Notes: generated by a model from the letters alone, not told the origin. DNA of 64,000 bases from Aplidium turbinatum (GCA_918807975.1 OU964921.1:44728498-44792497); one strand, 5' to 3'; positions 28,600 to 43,500 are shown, counted from the first letter of the stretch. Made by a program: numbers and translations.

Positions 28600-31500
28600 C
28601 TGCAAAGGCAATTAACAATGCATTAGAAATATTGAGTGAATTAGTTTCGCCAGGGTAAGGCAATTTTTTTCTCTGAGGGCTCATGTGGATCACCAAATGC
28701 TTCCACTTCCATGAATTATTGTGATATTGTCATCTACACAGTAGGCTGGTATATTTCACGCATTCTGATGCATGCAATTGTCGGCGAAATTAATCAATAA
28801 AAAGCCAATGTGCGACTTTTAATAACAAACTTTTGGTTTGGATGTAGAGCAATATACCAAACTAAAATGTGGCTATCGAGTTGTTTACGTTCCGTACAAT
28901 TTTCAACTTGTGGTTGTGAAGTTGAATTCTAGTGAGACGTTTGAAACTCATGATTGAGAAATAGTGTTGATGGCAGGAGGCTACAAACCATGCCTCCAGA
29001 CTTCAAACAGCATAATTTGTAGAAATGTTCGTGTGGGTTAACATCGGCCCTTGACAAAACATGGAAACCATTGAAGGCTGCGTACATTGGTCGTTACAAT
29101 TTGTGATAGAATGTCTAAGAAACCGGGCTGTGTACTTATGCGGAGATATTAGCCAAGTTCAAGCAAAACTAGATTTTGACGTTCTATGAAAGCCATTCAG
29201 TTCCCACGTCATACTTTGAAGTACGATGTTGAGTAAAAGCAACTTCTAACACTAAAGCCCCAAGAAGGGTTTTTCAGTCCGAGGATTCGATCAATAGACT
29301 AACAGAGTACGCCCCAATCGATAAATCGCTCACCCAAGCTAGAAAGACAGAAGCGGCTTTATTCGTGTCCACCAAATCGGCTGCTCTCAAGTTGGATACC
29401 AGAAGCGCAGCTTTGTCTGCGTCTCGCTTCGTGATTTGGGAAATGTCTCTTTCCACAATCGCACGCTTCAATGACTCTTTTCCCATTTTGCTCAGCAGCG
29501 ACTGGATCTCAATCCATTCCTGACATAAATCAAACATCTTAAAAGCGTAAAAACGATTTGTAGTTTTTATTTAGAATGTTTTACAAGAACTGGCTTTAGG
29601 TAGACACTTTGTAGGGTACCGCACTGTTGAATTTATTTTTTTGTGTTGGAGAGATTAGTTAAACTGTGTTAAGACATCCACTACAATGGTAATACGCTTG
29701 GTTCATTCGTATCTGGTAAATATTTCAAACGAAAGTCTTCATGTAACTATCATGCTGTTAGTGTGGGTATCATTGACGCCAAGCTAAAGTCTAATAGGTG
29801 AAAAATCGACATTCAAACTCGCTCATTTGGATCAAACTCTTGGCAATCGAATGCAGATGCGTAGAGCTACATCATAATCAAGTTTGTGAATGATTTCGAT
29901 GGAAATTAGGATAAGGAGCACTCAGCCTTGTTCTCTAAGAGGAACACCACGAATATCTTACCTTCATCTTTTTCTTATCTTCCCCTAGCAGGACGAATGT
30001 AGCCTCCATGACTTTCTTAATGGCTTGAGGAGGGTTTTGATAACTCCTCATCTCTGTAATCGACTGTTTCAAAGCCATCACGGATCTTTTCAGACCTTCC
30101 AGCTCGCTGAAGAATCCCATCATGTCCCTGCCTCTTTGGATGGCGGCTTTTAGCACCGGAGATGAATCGATACTCAAATATGTCAAATCCTCCACTTGGA
30201 GAGCCATATTCACTTCAGCCAACGCGTTGTGGACATTGTGGGATTTTCTCGATTTCAATGCGGAAGTCAAGAGAGAAATCAGCCAATCTTTGGACTTCTT
30301 TATGTAAGTGTCTCTTGCTGTCATTAGCAAGTCCTTGTCGTTTTCAGGGGCGTTTGCACCGAGAGAATTCTTGAAGTCGATTGTGACACGTTGGAGTGTT
30401 TTTCTAAAAACGGAAAGAAAATCGTTCAAGGTGTGATTTTCAAGAAGTTGAATTATTATATTTCCATTTCAATCAACGGTACAAAACGTTTGTTTATTTA
30501 CGTTTTAAATATTTTACTTTGTAAAACTTTAGAAGATTGTAAAACACATTGAAATAAAACAAAAAACAAGTTAGTTGGATGCAAGGTAGCAGAAGGGTAA
30601 GTAATCCTGTCTGAACTAAGAAAAAGCAGAGCGAATTTTTTATCTCCAAGTTCGTTTAGTTAAACCTTTGTCGTAGAAAGCAAATCAGGGCTTTATTTCC
30701 AAGTAAAGTTATAAGCTGCTCAACTGAAAACATTTCTACTGAATTAGACTAGAAAACATTGCATACAAACGTCACTAACACCACTAGTATTTGAAAAACT
30801 TGTCTATGGTGATGATTTTGGCATCCAAACAAAAAGCTAGTTGCGGACCTGTCGAAGTCCTTCTCCAGGGCGAGAGTTAGTTCCTCTCTTAGACGATTCC
30901 TCTGAGCAACTTCTTCCGCCGAACACTTGGCTGCTTTCATCATTTGTTTCTCTGCTTCCTTGCAACGCTTCACAAGCTCAAACACCTCCATGTCTTCGGG
31001 GTCCCACGTCATCAAGTAACTAATCGCGTCCGCGCGCTTCAAAGCGCTGTTCAACCGATCCAAGTTGTTGCTGGCCAAACCTTGCTTGAGCTTCTCTTTT
31101 ATGCTACTCACCTGATGGAAAAAACATCGAGTTGTGACCTCACAATGACGAAGCGCTATGCAAGAAATGAAACATAATCTCACTTCAATTTTCCTGTTCT
31201 TGAGCTCTTCTAGTGCGTCATACGCGGCGTTCAGTTGCAAGGACGGGATGGCAAGGCACTCAGCTATTGGGATTTGCCACTCCAATTTTGCGATCTCCGC
31301 TTTAGACGAAGCTGGCCCTAATGAGTCCTCCACCGCTATTTTTAAGTCGTGCATAACCTGACAATAACAATGCGTCGCTTCGATGAAAACAATCAACGTA
31401 TAGAAGCCATTGTTCTTTTTAACAAGAATTTTGAAATTAAAATCTCTTTCATTGCCTTTCATTTTTAAAAGCACAAAATGTGGTTTCAACATTGACGCTT

Positions 31501-34500
31501 GGTAATTAAGAGTCCTCCTCATGAAGTCATAACACGAAGTCGCGGTATTATTGCGCTGTATACAGATGCATAAGTTGCAGAGGGCAAGTTCAGTTGTTCA
31601 TTACTTTTCGTATTTTCCAACCATTGCTTAACATTCGATTCTTGGTATGCTCCGATAGTGGGTATCAACTGGTTTGAGCAATATGGTTGAACGCACACTT
31701 GTGGACCCTTGTATTACGTCACAAACGCCCATTCACCTCGTTTACTCGATTCTTGAGCTTCTTCAACACGTCATAAGGACCTTGCATCTGCGACTGTGGT
31801 ATCTCGAAGTCAGCTGCGAAAATCATTTGTTCCTGCAGCTTCACCATGGCAGCGAACGTAGCGTTTGACTTTGCTTCGTTGCTGCACGTCACCAATTCAT
31901 TCATGATCTAAAAATAAATGTGATCATGACAAATAAAAGAGAAACACAGTGATAGTCTTGTGACACCACCATCATTCGGCGCCTCGAACGCCGTTCACAT
32001 TGTGTTCCACACGAATCTGTCCCCAGGAATGTAGCCATGGAGGGGTTAGGGGGGCAATCGGCCCACAAAGTTTAACTTGCCACACCAAAAAATGTGTTAA
32101 CACTATTACAACGTTTTAATGCACTTATAATTCATGTTGAATGATGTTTGCCCCCTCAACAGTAGCTTTCGCCCTCCTAAAATTTTCTTTTTAGCTACGT
32201 CGCTGCATGTCCCTTCTCAGATTTACATCGCCAGACAAGACATTCAATGACGGATGTTTCTTGGTTTTCTAACCGAATGGTCTTAAAAAATTTCTCCATT
32301 GCATTGACATACTTCTAACCCACGTTTCACTTGAAACGTTGCCTGCAAAGTCAAGTGGTGAGAGAACTGGTACGGAACTCGAAAGAGCGCCGGTTCGACA
32401 CCGCTTAAGAGCATCCGGCTGTGTCTTTGACAGGACACTTAAAGGCATGCCTGAAGGTGGACGATTGGCTTCCTTGCCTTCCCGTCCACTTAATCTAAAT
32501 CTTCAACCACCAGGTGCAATAAATAAGACAACAACTTACAATATCAACTCGGTCTTTCATGGCTTGCAGAGCTTTATAGGAAGAATTCAGTTGGATACTA
32601 GGAGTGTGAAGTTTTTCTGCTAGAGCCAGCTTCTCTTTGAGTTCGTGATAATGCTTGTAAGTGCAGCCTCTCTCGTTTGATCGACTCGTCAGATTCATCA
32701 AATCCACCGACACCTATGAAGAAGATAGCATGAGGTTTTGTGGAGAATATTGTCTCCAATGTTAATGATTTAGCGTCTGTAGATCCAACTTATCGCATGT
32801 GTGCCATACACAACATCGTTGTATAGATTTCCTTTCATACAACTTGGAATCTCTAAAGCGATGTATGTGCTCTAAAAGTACTACTGGACGTAATTAAAAA
32901 TATAGAATACGATGATACGGGCAAATTTATACAGTCTTCACTTGCAAGCAACAACATTGCTTTGAACATGATAACCAGTTAAACAAAGCATTCAAATCAA
33001 AAGCGATTAATAAACTCGGTACGCTCATGTATTGAACCTTTTTTATGCAATTGCAAAGTTTTTTTTAACCATGATTTCTTTGCGATAATTTTTTCAACGA
33101 GAAATCTTTTGCGAGCAACAGGCTACATTTGAGAAGCATCTTTGTTCCAGTACCAATGACATTATTCGCTTACAATGCTAACACGATCCTTCAGGTTCTG
33201 GAGAGCATCATGAGCTTCCTTCAACCTGTCGCTAGGAATCTGGAAGCTCTCAGCAATAGACAGCTTTTCTTCCAGGGTTTCCATCGTATTTGTCGTAATA
33301 TTGTCGCTGTTAACTTCTTGGGAAACGGTTTTCAACTCACCAAGGATCTACAGTAAAAGGTCAAATCATTGCGATATTTTTTTTCAATGAAAATACCACT
33401 ATTATAAATAAAAACAAAATCCCAACGTGGGAACTACAGTCATTTCTGTACAATAAGTGCAGCTTCCATCAGCAGAACTCGGTGCTTTGTGTTTAAAGAA
33501 TCTTACTTCGTGAAAAGAAAATCTGAGTGAAATGGAAGAATTTGAACAACTCTAACCGTTTAAGTTTTCAAAGAAGCAAAACGGAATCATTTTGACTTTT
33601 GAGGCTTCCAGTAGGTTTTTGACAACACGCGATGTGTCATGAGCATTGTTCTGATGTACATAATAATGATGCTAGTTCTTTTCTTTCCACAAAGTTAAGA
33701 ATTCAATTGACTGACAAAAGCAGCGGTTGAGAACTGTGCGGCATGAATTATAGTCTGGGAGCCTACGACAGAAGATTTCACCCCACAAGGTACAAAAGGT
33801 TTGACCCCTTGAAGTTACTGGGGTCAACCATGTCACTCACAAAAAGTATGGAAGATTGACCGCGCCGGGTGGATCTGGACGCTAGAGCCCCCTAAAAAGC
33901 CCAAAAAGGGGGTTAATTTCACCCCATAAGGTACATGGACCAAACTTGGTGAAAACGAAGTTCTATGTCAGGACATCACAAAAATATCAAATCTAACAAT
34001 ATTTTCGAGTGGAAAGGTGATGTAAGACCCCCCCCGAAAGTGACCCCCCGGGGGGTTAATTTCACCCCATAAGGTACATAAACCAAAGTTGGTCAAAACG
34101 AAGCCTTATGTCACGACATCACAAAAATATCAAATCTAACAATATTTTCGGGTGGAAAGGTGATGTAAGATGCCTTCAAAGTGACTTCCCTTAATGTGAC
34201 CCCCTCGGAAGGTGTATTTCACCCCATAAGGTACATGGACCAAACTTGGTCAAAATAAAGTCTTATGTCAGGACATCACAAAAATATCAAATCTAACAAT
34301 ATTTTCGGGTGGAAAGGTGATGTAAGATGACTTCAAAGTGACTTACCTTAATGTGACCCCCTCGGAAGGTGTATTTCACCCCATAAAGTACATGGACCAA
34401 ACTTGGTCAAAACGAAGTCTTATGTCAGGACATCACAAAAATATCAAATCTAACAATAGTTTTGGGAGGAAAGATGATGTAAGACTCCCCTAAAATGACC

Positions 34501-37500
34501 CCCCAGGGGATTAATTGCACACCATAAGGTAGGCTACATGGACTAAAGTAGGTTAAATCATGGATCACGGTTAAATCGAAGTCTTATTTCACGGCATAAC
34601 AAAAATATCAAATCTAACAATATTTTCGGGTGGAAAGGTGATGTAAGATGTCATCAAAGTATAACCCTAAGAGGGTTTATTTCATCATAGAGTACATGGA
34701 CCAAACGTGGCCAAAACGAAGTCTTATAGGACACCACAAAATATCAAATCTAACAATACTCTCAGTTGGGAAGATGATAAAAGACCTACCCAAAAGTGAA
34801 TCTCCTCCTATAGTTTAATTTACTTCATTCCTTACTCGAACCAACCTTGGTGTAACGGAAGTGCTATGCCAAGACAATACCAATGGATTAAATCTAAAAA
34901 TATTTTTATTTAGGTTTTGGTGAAATACATTCACAAGCTGTCCCATGATGCATGAAATGGAACTATAGCCTACTTTACAAAAAGTTTTTGCATAAATCAT
35001 GTTCAGTCAATCGAAAAAAGGCAACAGGACATGACAATACATGGCTTTGTAACACCAAAAACAGAAAGTACATGAGAAGCATATAGGCTACAGTAGTCAG
35101 AAAATTGATCGAAGATCTTGATACGACCACTAAATGTTGAATTAATCGAACAACTGACTATCCAAATCAAAACGTTTCGAAGTGAACAATTTGGAACGTT
35201 AATTCAGGCAGTAATGAACATTTTCCAGCTGCTACAATAAATAACCCAATAAACCCAATGTAGTAAATTTTTGTTTAATGCTATTTGCTTCATGTCTCTA
35301 ATCAGTTATTGTAACTGTTCATTCATAAACAGAGATTGTTTGTGTAAATGTAAACGGTCGTTTCTTTATTCTTCATTGGCACTGCTGTCGCTTTCACTTT
35401 CTTCGTCTTATTCTTCGTCTTATTTGGATAGTCAGTTGTTCAATTTAGTCAACATTTAGTGGTCGTATCAAGATCTTGGATCAATTTTCTGGCTACTGTA
35501 GCCACGGCGCCGATCCCTATAGGACAGTGGGGACATGTCCCCACCATCTTTTTACATGTCTCCTCCATCTTTTTACATGTCCCCATCATCTTTTTACATT
35601 ATTTTTGTAACGTAAAAGGGAAAATATTACCCGAATGTCACAATTTTACCAGTCAAACGTTTAAAATATATTGAAAGGAGGGGACAACATTTTTGTTTTA
35701 TGCGAGGAAGCCCCAACCGTAGTATAAATGTTTTATTAGGCAGAGAAACCCTGGTGTAACTCGCAAATTGTATTTAATTTGGTTACGACAGGGCCACACA
35801 GTGCAAAGTTTTAGAATTACTTTGAAAGAGTCGTACAAGCATGTAGTGCAGTAAGTGTAGCTTGTGTTACTTTTGTATAAGAAAAAAGCTATTTTTTCAG
35901 TTATTATTACATTGAGGTTAAGAGCTGCTGAAATGTCTTTACCGGTTTGGCAAAAAATTGTATATATTGGAAAATCAGCAGTTGGAAGGCTGGCAGGCAG
36001 CTTTTTTTCAATTGAAAAAACTCTTACCCTACCCAATTTTTAAAAGACTTGTCACGTTCCAAATCGTCTTCAGTATGGACATGGCCATGGTCAACCTCTT
36101 AAACTTCAAAATCGATCGGTCAGAGTATTTTGCTGTCATTGACAGCTCGCAGCAAAATCTTACTGACTATTTCAAGTCGACCGATCTTGAGCACTACAAA
36201 ATTCTACAATAATCACTCTTTAGTGGAAAGCTACAATCGCATTTGGTAGACGATTATCTTCAGTTCTTTGACACAAAGTCCCTTGCACAAGATTTTCGAA
36301 TGATATTCAAGAAGATACCATCCGCTGTTCGGCAAATGTTTCCGCAAGTGGAACTTTTGCTCATATCACCAGCCCGCTCGGGTTCAGCTAAACGCTCATT
36401 TTCAACTTTGCGACGTATCAAAACTTTGTTACGATCTACCATGACACAGAAACGACCAAATCATGCAATGGTCTGCTATGTGCACAATAAAGTTTTGAAT
36501 TCGATCAACCTTCATTACAAGCCAAGGATCAACCAAGGACTTCGTTTTTAATTCGACGGAGACTCGTTGCCGAGTTGCAGTGTTTGGACTTCTGCTGTCC
36601 AATGCTGACACTGACAATTAAAATACATCGCATTAGACTTGTAGCCTATCTACTGTAGGCCTATTTGTTTGTTTGAGAACGATCGGTGCCCATGACTGTA
36701 GCCTATATGCTTCTCATGTACTTTCTGTTTTTGGTGTTACAAAGCCATGTATTGTCATGTCCTGTTGCCTTTTTTCGATTGACTGAATATGATTTATACA
36801 AAAACTTTTTGTAAAGTAGGCTATAGTTCCATTTCATGCATCATGGGACAGCTTGTGAATGTATTTCACCAAAACCTATATAAAAATATTTTTAGATTTA
36901 ATCCATTGGTATTGTCCTGGCATAGCACTTCCGTTACACCAAGGTTGGTTCGAGTAAGGAATGAAGTAAATTAAACTATAGGAGGAGATTCACTTTTGGG
37001 TAGGTCTTTTATCATCTTCCCAACTGAGAGTATTGTTAGATTTGATATTTTGTGGTGTCCTAGGACCTATAAGACTTCGTTTTGACCACGTTTGGTCCAT
37101 GTACTCTATGATGAAATAAACCCTCTGGGGGTTACTTTGATGACATCTTACATCACCTTTCCACCCAAAAATATTGTTAGATTTGATATTTTTGTTATGC
37201 CGTGAAATAAGACTTCGATTTAACCTACTTTAGTCCATGTAGCCATGTAGTCCATGTAGCATTTGAAAAGAACAAAAAGATTCTAACATCCAATAGACTC
37301 CCAGTCAAACTGAAAGCAAAAATGTTCAACACCTACGTTTTGCCAGTCGTGTTGTACGGTCTAAAATGCGTAAATTGGACATCATCAACAATGAAAAAAC
37401 CCACTACTTTTCAAAATCACATCATGAGAAGCATGACCAACAAAAGGTTACTTGATCACACAACAATAGAAGATCTTCTAACTATGACAAAACTACATCC

Positions 37501-40500
37501 AATTGCAGCAATAATAAAATCAAAAGTTTTAAAACTGTTCGGCCACACTAAAAGATCACAATTCGGAATCAGCAAAGTTTGCACAGAAGGCAAAGTAGAA
37601 GGAAAAAGAAAACGTGGCAGACAACCAAAACGATGGCAAGATAACATTCAATCGTGGACCGGACTCCACTTGACGACACTGGGCGAGTTGGCTCAAAACC
37701 GCCACTCTTGGAAGCAAATAAGCCATGTTGATGCGCAATCTGCCGCAGGCGGAGATAACAACTGATGAAAAAAAAAGTCCATGTAGCCTACCTTATGGTG
37801 TGCAATTAACCCCCTGGGGGGTCACTTTGGGGGAGTCTTACATTATCTTTCCTCCCAAAACTATTGTTAGATTTGATATTTTTGTGATGTCCTGACATAA
37901 GACTTCGTTTTGACCAAGTTTGGTCCATGTACTTTATGGGGTGAAATACACCTTCCGAGGGGGTCACATTAAGGGAAGTCACTTTGAAGTCATCTTACAT
38001 CACCTTTCCACCCGAAAATATTGTTAGATTTGATATTTTTGTGATGTCCAGACATAAAACTTCATTTTGACCAAGTTTGGTCCATGTACTTTATGGGGTG
38101 AAATACACCTTCCGAGGGGGTCACATTAAGGGAAGTCACTTTGAAGGCATCTTACATCACCTTTCCACCCGAAAATATTGTTAGATTTGATATTTTTGTG
38201 ATGTCCTGACATAAGACTTCGTTTTGACCAACTTTGGTCCATGTACCTTATGGGGTGAAATTAACCCCCCGGGGAGTCACTTTCGGGGGGGTCTTACATC
38301 ACCTTTCCACTCGAAAATATTGTTAGATTTGATATTTTTGTGATGTCCTGACATAAAACTTCGTATTCACCAAGTTTGGTCCATGTACCTTATGGGGTGA
38401 AATTAACCCCCTTTTTGGGCTTTTTAGGGGGCTCTAGCGTCCAGATCCACCCGGTGCGGTCAATCTTCCATACTTTTTGTGAGTGACATGGTTGACCCCA
38501 GTAACTTCAAGGGGTCAAACCTTTTGTACCTTATGGGGTGAAATCTTCTGTCGTAGGCTCTCGGTCTATTAGTGGAGATGAGCCCAGCCTCATGGGAGAA
38601 ACACGTGTCTATCGTCGTCAATTCTTGCTACACTCGGCGGCCGAGAAACAAATGATACTAATGGCCATTCACCTCTTCAACCCGATCAGTCAGGGTCTTT
38701 ACCAAGGCGGTCGCATTTGCATAAAGATTGCTCGGCACCTCCAGCTTGCGAGCCAGGTCGATGTGTTCTTGCAGCTTTGCTGAACATGGAACAATGGCGG
38801 TGGCGGTCATTGTCTTCTCAACAATGGATTGGATGTCTTTGCAAACCTGAAAGAGCAGCGCTCAATTAAAAGTATAGCATGAGATGTACTCTATCTTGAC
38901 CGTAACAGACATCATACCGTGTAAAGACCCTCACTAAACACGAAATAGGTCGTTTTGTTGTGTTTAATCACCCACAGGCACAGGTATAAAGCCATCGAAT
39001 TAGCTTCCCGGTGATTATGATAGAAGTTCCACCATTCCAGGGAGGAAGGACGATATCAGAAAAATGCTGGTTCGACACTTTATTGTGCCACTTGTTTCAG
39101 CAAAATAAGATTTCGCTATTACATACAAGACGATAGCATACAATGAATGTTACAGATAACAATTTCAATCTATTAAAGTGAAAACGTTAGAAGCAATCTG
39201 AAAGAGTATCCCACCGTGTCAATTCTAGCCTTTAGCTTCTCCAGGACATAATAAGCTTGCTTCACTTCATCATGAGGAACTTGTATTTCTTGAGCGGATT
39301 CTAGAACTCTTTCCAGTTCTTTCATCTTGTTATAGGTCGCTACTTCATCGTTCGCCGCGGCGGTGGCCGCTTTCAGCTCTTTTCTAACCTTTCGTATGAA
39401 AATATCATCATTTCAACGACTGGACAATTAACATTTGCAACATTTCAGTGTCAACGTTTTCTTCAAAAAAGCTCCTCAACAACAGCAAAGATATGAAAAT
39501 TTCAAATTATTGTATCTAGAACAAGAAGAAACAATCTTGCGAGGATATCAGTTTGACGATAAAGATTCGAACCAATCAACTAAAGATGTACTTTCTTATT
39601 GCATCATCTCACTAGACAGGATAAGCTGTTTGTCGTATCCAGGCTTACACCCGGTGGTTGAAGATTTAGATTAAGTGGACGGGAAGGCAAGGAAGCCAAT
39701 CTTTGTGTCCACCTTCAGGCATGCCTTTAAGTGTCCTGCCACAGACACAGCCGCATGCTCATGAGCGGTGTCGAACCGGCGCCCTTTCGATTGCCGTTTC
39801 AGTGTTCTCACCACTCGGCTATGCAGGATAAGTTGATTGGCAGAAAACTAAGCAAGCAATCTACTGTATTTTCGAGATTTGATATGGCCATACAAACTCT
39901 AAATTTAAGCTATAAGGAAGAAACTTTTCTTTGTTTGGAATAAGTGGTGAAAGTACAGCATTGGTATAATAACATAGCACAGTAAATGTATTCACAACAG
40001 ATAGGCAGTAGCTAAAGACAGCAATAGCCATGTAGGTCTACATCCCTTTTAAACTTAAATTTAACGAAAAAAACGCAATCCCATTCTTATGCTATTGGGG
40101 TAAACATCTGACTGACGATGATGACAACGACTGACGATGACCATGATTGGATTGACTGACGATTTTATGACTGACGATGATTGAATTGAATTGTTTTCCA
40201 ACATCTTCCTAGAACAATGGGATCAGATCACTCACTTTGTCGACTCGGGACTTGAGCATCTCGAGCGTGTTTCGGGCGTCAAACAATTTCTCTTTCGGCA
40301 CATGCAACTTCTCGGCCACTTTCAGTTTCTCTTCGAGCTTTTTGATTGACGTCATCGTCGACGTAGGTGCTTTGGCGTCACACGTGGTAACTATGAGGTC
40401 ATTCATGACCTTTAAACAAACCAAAAAAAGTGGGTTTGAATCAGAAATACTACTTTTTTTTACAAATTAGAATCAGACGAATATTTTTCACCATTGCAAT

Positions 40501-43500
40501 GCAAAAATGGCAATTTTTCACGATAGATCAGAATAAGAATAAGATTAACAATGGGCTGTCTGCTACGACACATTTAGTTATGAATTAAAACGATGCGTAT
40601 TAATGAAACAATGGCAAGTCCTTGGAATAGAGAAATAGTCTGAAGATATTGCTCATCATCTTGAGGAACATCTTTGAGTCAATTCCCTCACCTCGTCACC
40701 TCTTCCTTTGAGTATCTCCAGCGCGCTGTAGGATTCCTTTAATTGTTCCTGAGGAATCTGGAGATCTTCAGCCTGGGATACTTTCCTCTCTAGCTTCTCC
40801 ACGCAAGCCAGCGTCGCGTATGGATCTTTGGCTTCATCCGTGACAGCTTTCAAGTCGCTGAGGAACTGAAGGAAAACAGTTTTGCCATAATGCGGTCATT
40901 GAACGTCATAAAGTCACAACGTTAGAGTTTAGACAATTGATGAACTCCACCAATACACAATCACCGTCGAGCAAAGGGCTTGGCCGTTGTATTTGTCTCA
41001 AAATGATTTAAATTATCGATTGCCTTGTCAATGTTTTTTTATGATTAACAATAAACAAAAGATTCTCTTCAGTTGAAAAAACTATTTCATGAAATATTTG
41101 CATGGGAAGTGAAATAGCATACAGTACATCTATGAGATATACAGAGGAAAAAGAGTATTCTTGGAGTAATTAATTTGCGCCAAGTATTTAACACAACCAA
41201 CAAGGTCTCATTGGACAAGCGACCCCAGTCTTTGTTTACATAGGGCTCGTCAACTAATTTTATGGCGTATCACTTACGTAATTAACGCGACACTTCAAAT
41301 CTTCAAAAGCCTGTTCCGCTTCTTTCAGCTGTTCTTGTGGAATTCTGAGATTCTTTGCTGCGATCAATTTTTCCTGCAGCATCTCCATCAGGAAGATTGT
41401 GGCTGTTGGAAGTTTAGCTTCTCTTGTAAAACTCTTCACGTCTTCAAGTAACTATAAAGCATCATGGAAGATTTATTTGAGGAGGATTGTGATATCAATA
41501 CTCAAAAAATCACACTTTCTAATTGGCGGTAAAATTACGTTTCGCTGGAGTCCGAAACTAAAAATTAAATCAATTCTCGTTGGCTTATTAAAATCGCTCT
41601 TAGAAACCATCATATCAGTACTTCAAGATAACTTTCTACTTTCACTTTACTACGCTGAAGAGATGGGAAGATCGAAACACTGGCTACCGTCCGTAGTTAA
41701 GTTTAATAATGTCATTTTAGACATTATATTAAAGTAAATAAAAAAGAGTCAAAAGTCATGCAAATTTCATTTTGTGTGGAGCTACATGTAGTTAAGAGGT
41801 TATTGTTATTTTTTTTATTCACTTGTTGATTTATGCATATCAGTTTGTATCCTCTGTAGATCCTTTTCTTGTATCATGGGCCAATCCTATATATGTTTGC
41901 TGGTACTCCCATTCAGTTTCTTTGAGTTTTAAACATTAATTGACTTATTTAATTTTCGTTTGTTTCGGGCTATAGTTGTACTGTTATCAATTTATTGTAA
42001 TTTTTTCGTTTCGATCCAGTTGTGCTGAGGAGTCCTATTTGACGAAAACCGGTTCCACAACATAAATTATAACTTTTATGGAAATACTGATGAGAGTGTT
42101 AGCCTAGCCAAATGGTTTAAAGATTTAGTCTGATGAAAAAAACGATTAGTTTGTTTTCTTAGTGATTGCTTCTGTATTAGGCAGATCGCCCATTAGAGTA
42201 AGTGTTTTAGTACCAGGTCGTCTTTTCCAGTTAGTGTTTTCCACTTTCAAAATTATTGTTACGATGTTTATATAAATATTTTTTTATGTAATGTCAATAT
42301 AAACAATTAAAGATACAATTAACAAAAGCAATGGGATAAAGCACCCCTGGTGGCAATTACAAAGTTAGGCCCTCCTTATGTTGAACATTGCGTTAAATAA
42401 TATAACAAGACCTTCTAGTTGACGTGTGTTAGTGGTTAGTTATCATCGATCACACACTACTAGTTGCGCTACCACGTAACAAGCTAAGAGGAAAAAATCA
42501 TCAAAAAGATCAGCTTTTGAAATATAAAGTTTGGTCGGTCAAGATCGTAGTCCGGAGGTTGTAGGTTTGATTTTATAATTCAACCAGTGATGTTAAAAAG
42601 AATACTATTCCTTCAACTGACTTTAAGCTTCACTTTGTCTTTATAGCAATTACAAACAAAATTAGAGATAGGAGACAGACAAAGAGCTAATCCTTGGTAG
42701 AGTATGGAGGAGCATAGCTGCATAGGTATGTAAATAACAAAGCTAAACAATAACAATGGTGGCTCAACCCATGAAAGGTACAGCAGGGAAATCCCCTTCG
42801 ACAACATCACATCGTTTAGCAGCTCATCATTTAGTGAAGCGGATGGAATATGGTGGAAGTATTTTGAAGTTTGCTCAACTTTTGAAAGAAGATGTCTTAA
42901 CCATAGGATAAATACTTCTTTGGTAAAATTTAACAAGCTTTAAAATACATAAAACTCACCACTTTAATTCGATTGTTTAAGGTTTCGAGCGCATCTCTTG
43001 GTGCTTTGAGCTGATCTTGCGGAATTTGAAGACTCTCAGCAGCTTTGATGTGCTCTTGGAGGTTGGAGGCCGCATCAACGGTTGCCATTCGGCTTTTTGC
43101 ATTATCTGTACTTCTTTGCAGATTTAATATGACCTGTAGGTTAATAAGAAAAGTGATAGATAAAACAAACTCTTTTGTTAAAACTTGTCCCTTTTATAAT
43201 ATCACCACTGACAATCAAGGTTGTCAGATATAAGTTACCGGTACTGTATATTTCCAGTCCAACTACCACTAAAAAGTTGCCAAAAAGTAACCCAGTCATT
43301 TACAAATTGAAACAAGTCCAAAATCTGAAAGTTTTCCCAAAAAAAAACAATGATTTCAGCTAAAAATTGAATTTTTGGAAAGATTTGGTTTAAAATGTCA
43401 CGAAACCAAGCGAATCAACCAGCACAAAACTCGCTTCTGCGGGAAAACCATGGAACTGGTTACTCTTCTAACAATAAAGCTTTTTCTATGATCAGAGTCA

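Larger units (their letters stand above)
33759..38560. mobile_element. Foldback DNA transposon with inverted arms over 1 kb
   Basis: It begins GAGCCTACGACAGAAGATTT and ends with the complement at 38560. Inverted arms are about 33759-35097 and 36696-38560, the right arm enlarged by a LINE insertion. Each arm contains a tandem series of about 110-180 bp subunits with CACAAAAATATCAAATCTAA. A second inverted pair lies inside the left part (about 35090-35142 against 35447-35503). The middle carries a hAT-type transposase remnant. No clear target duplication was seen. Confidence 0.75.
33348..38672 (-). other. Gene B largest intron, filled by a long-armed foldback element
   Basis: 5.3 kb. Almost all of it is the element at 33759-38560. 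The remaining flanks (33348-33758 and 38561-38672) show only a short repeat shared with 46150-46230 (GAGCCCAGCCTCAT region). Confidence 0.6.

Noticed and set aside
33759-33760. Target-site duplication of the large foldback element
   Set aside because: The flanks (TAGTCTGG on the left, TCGGTCTA on the right) do not match in direct orientation, so none is claimed.
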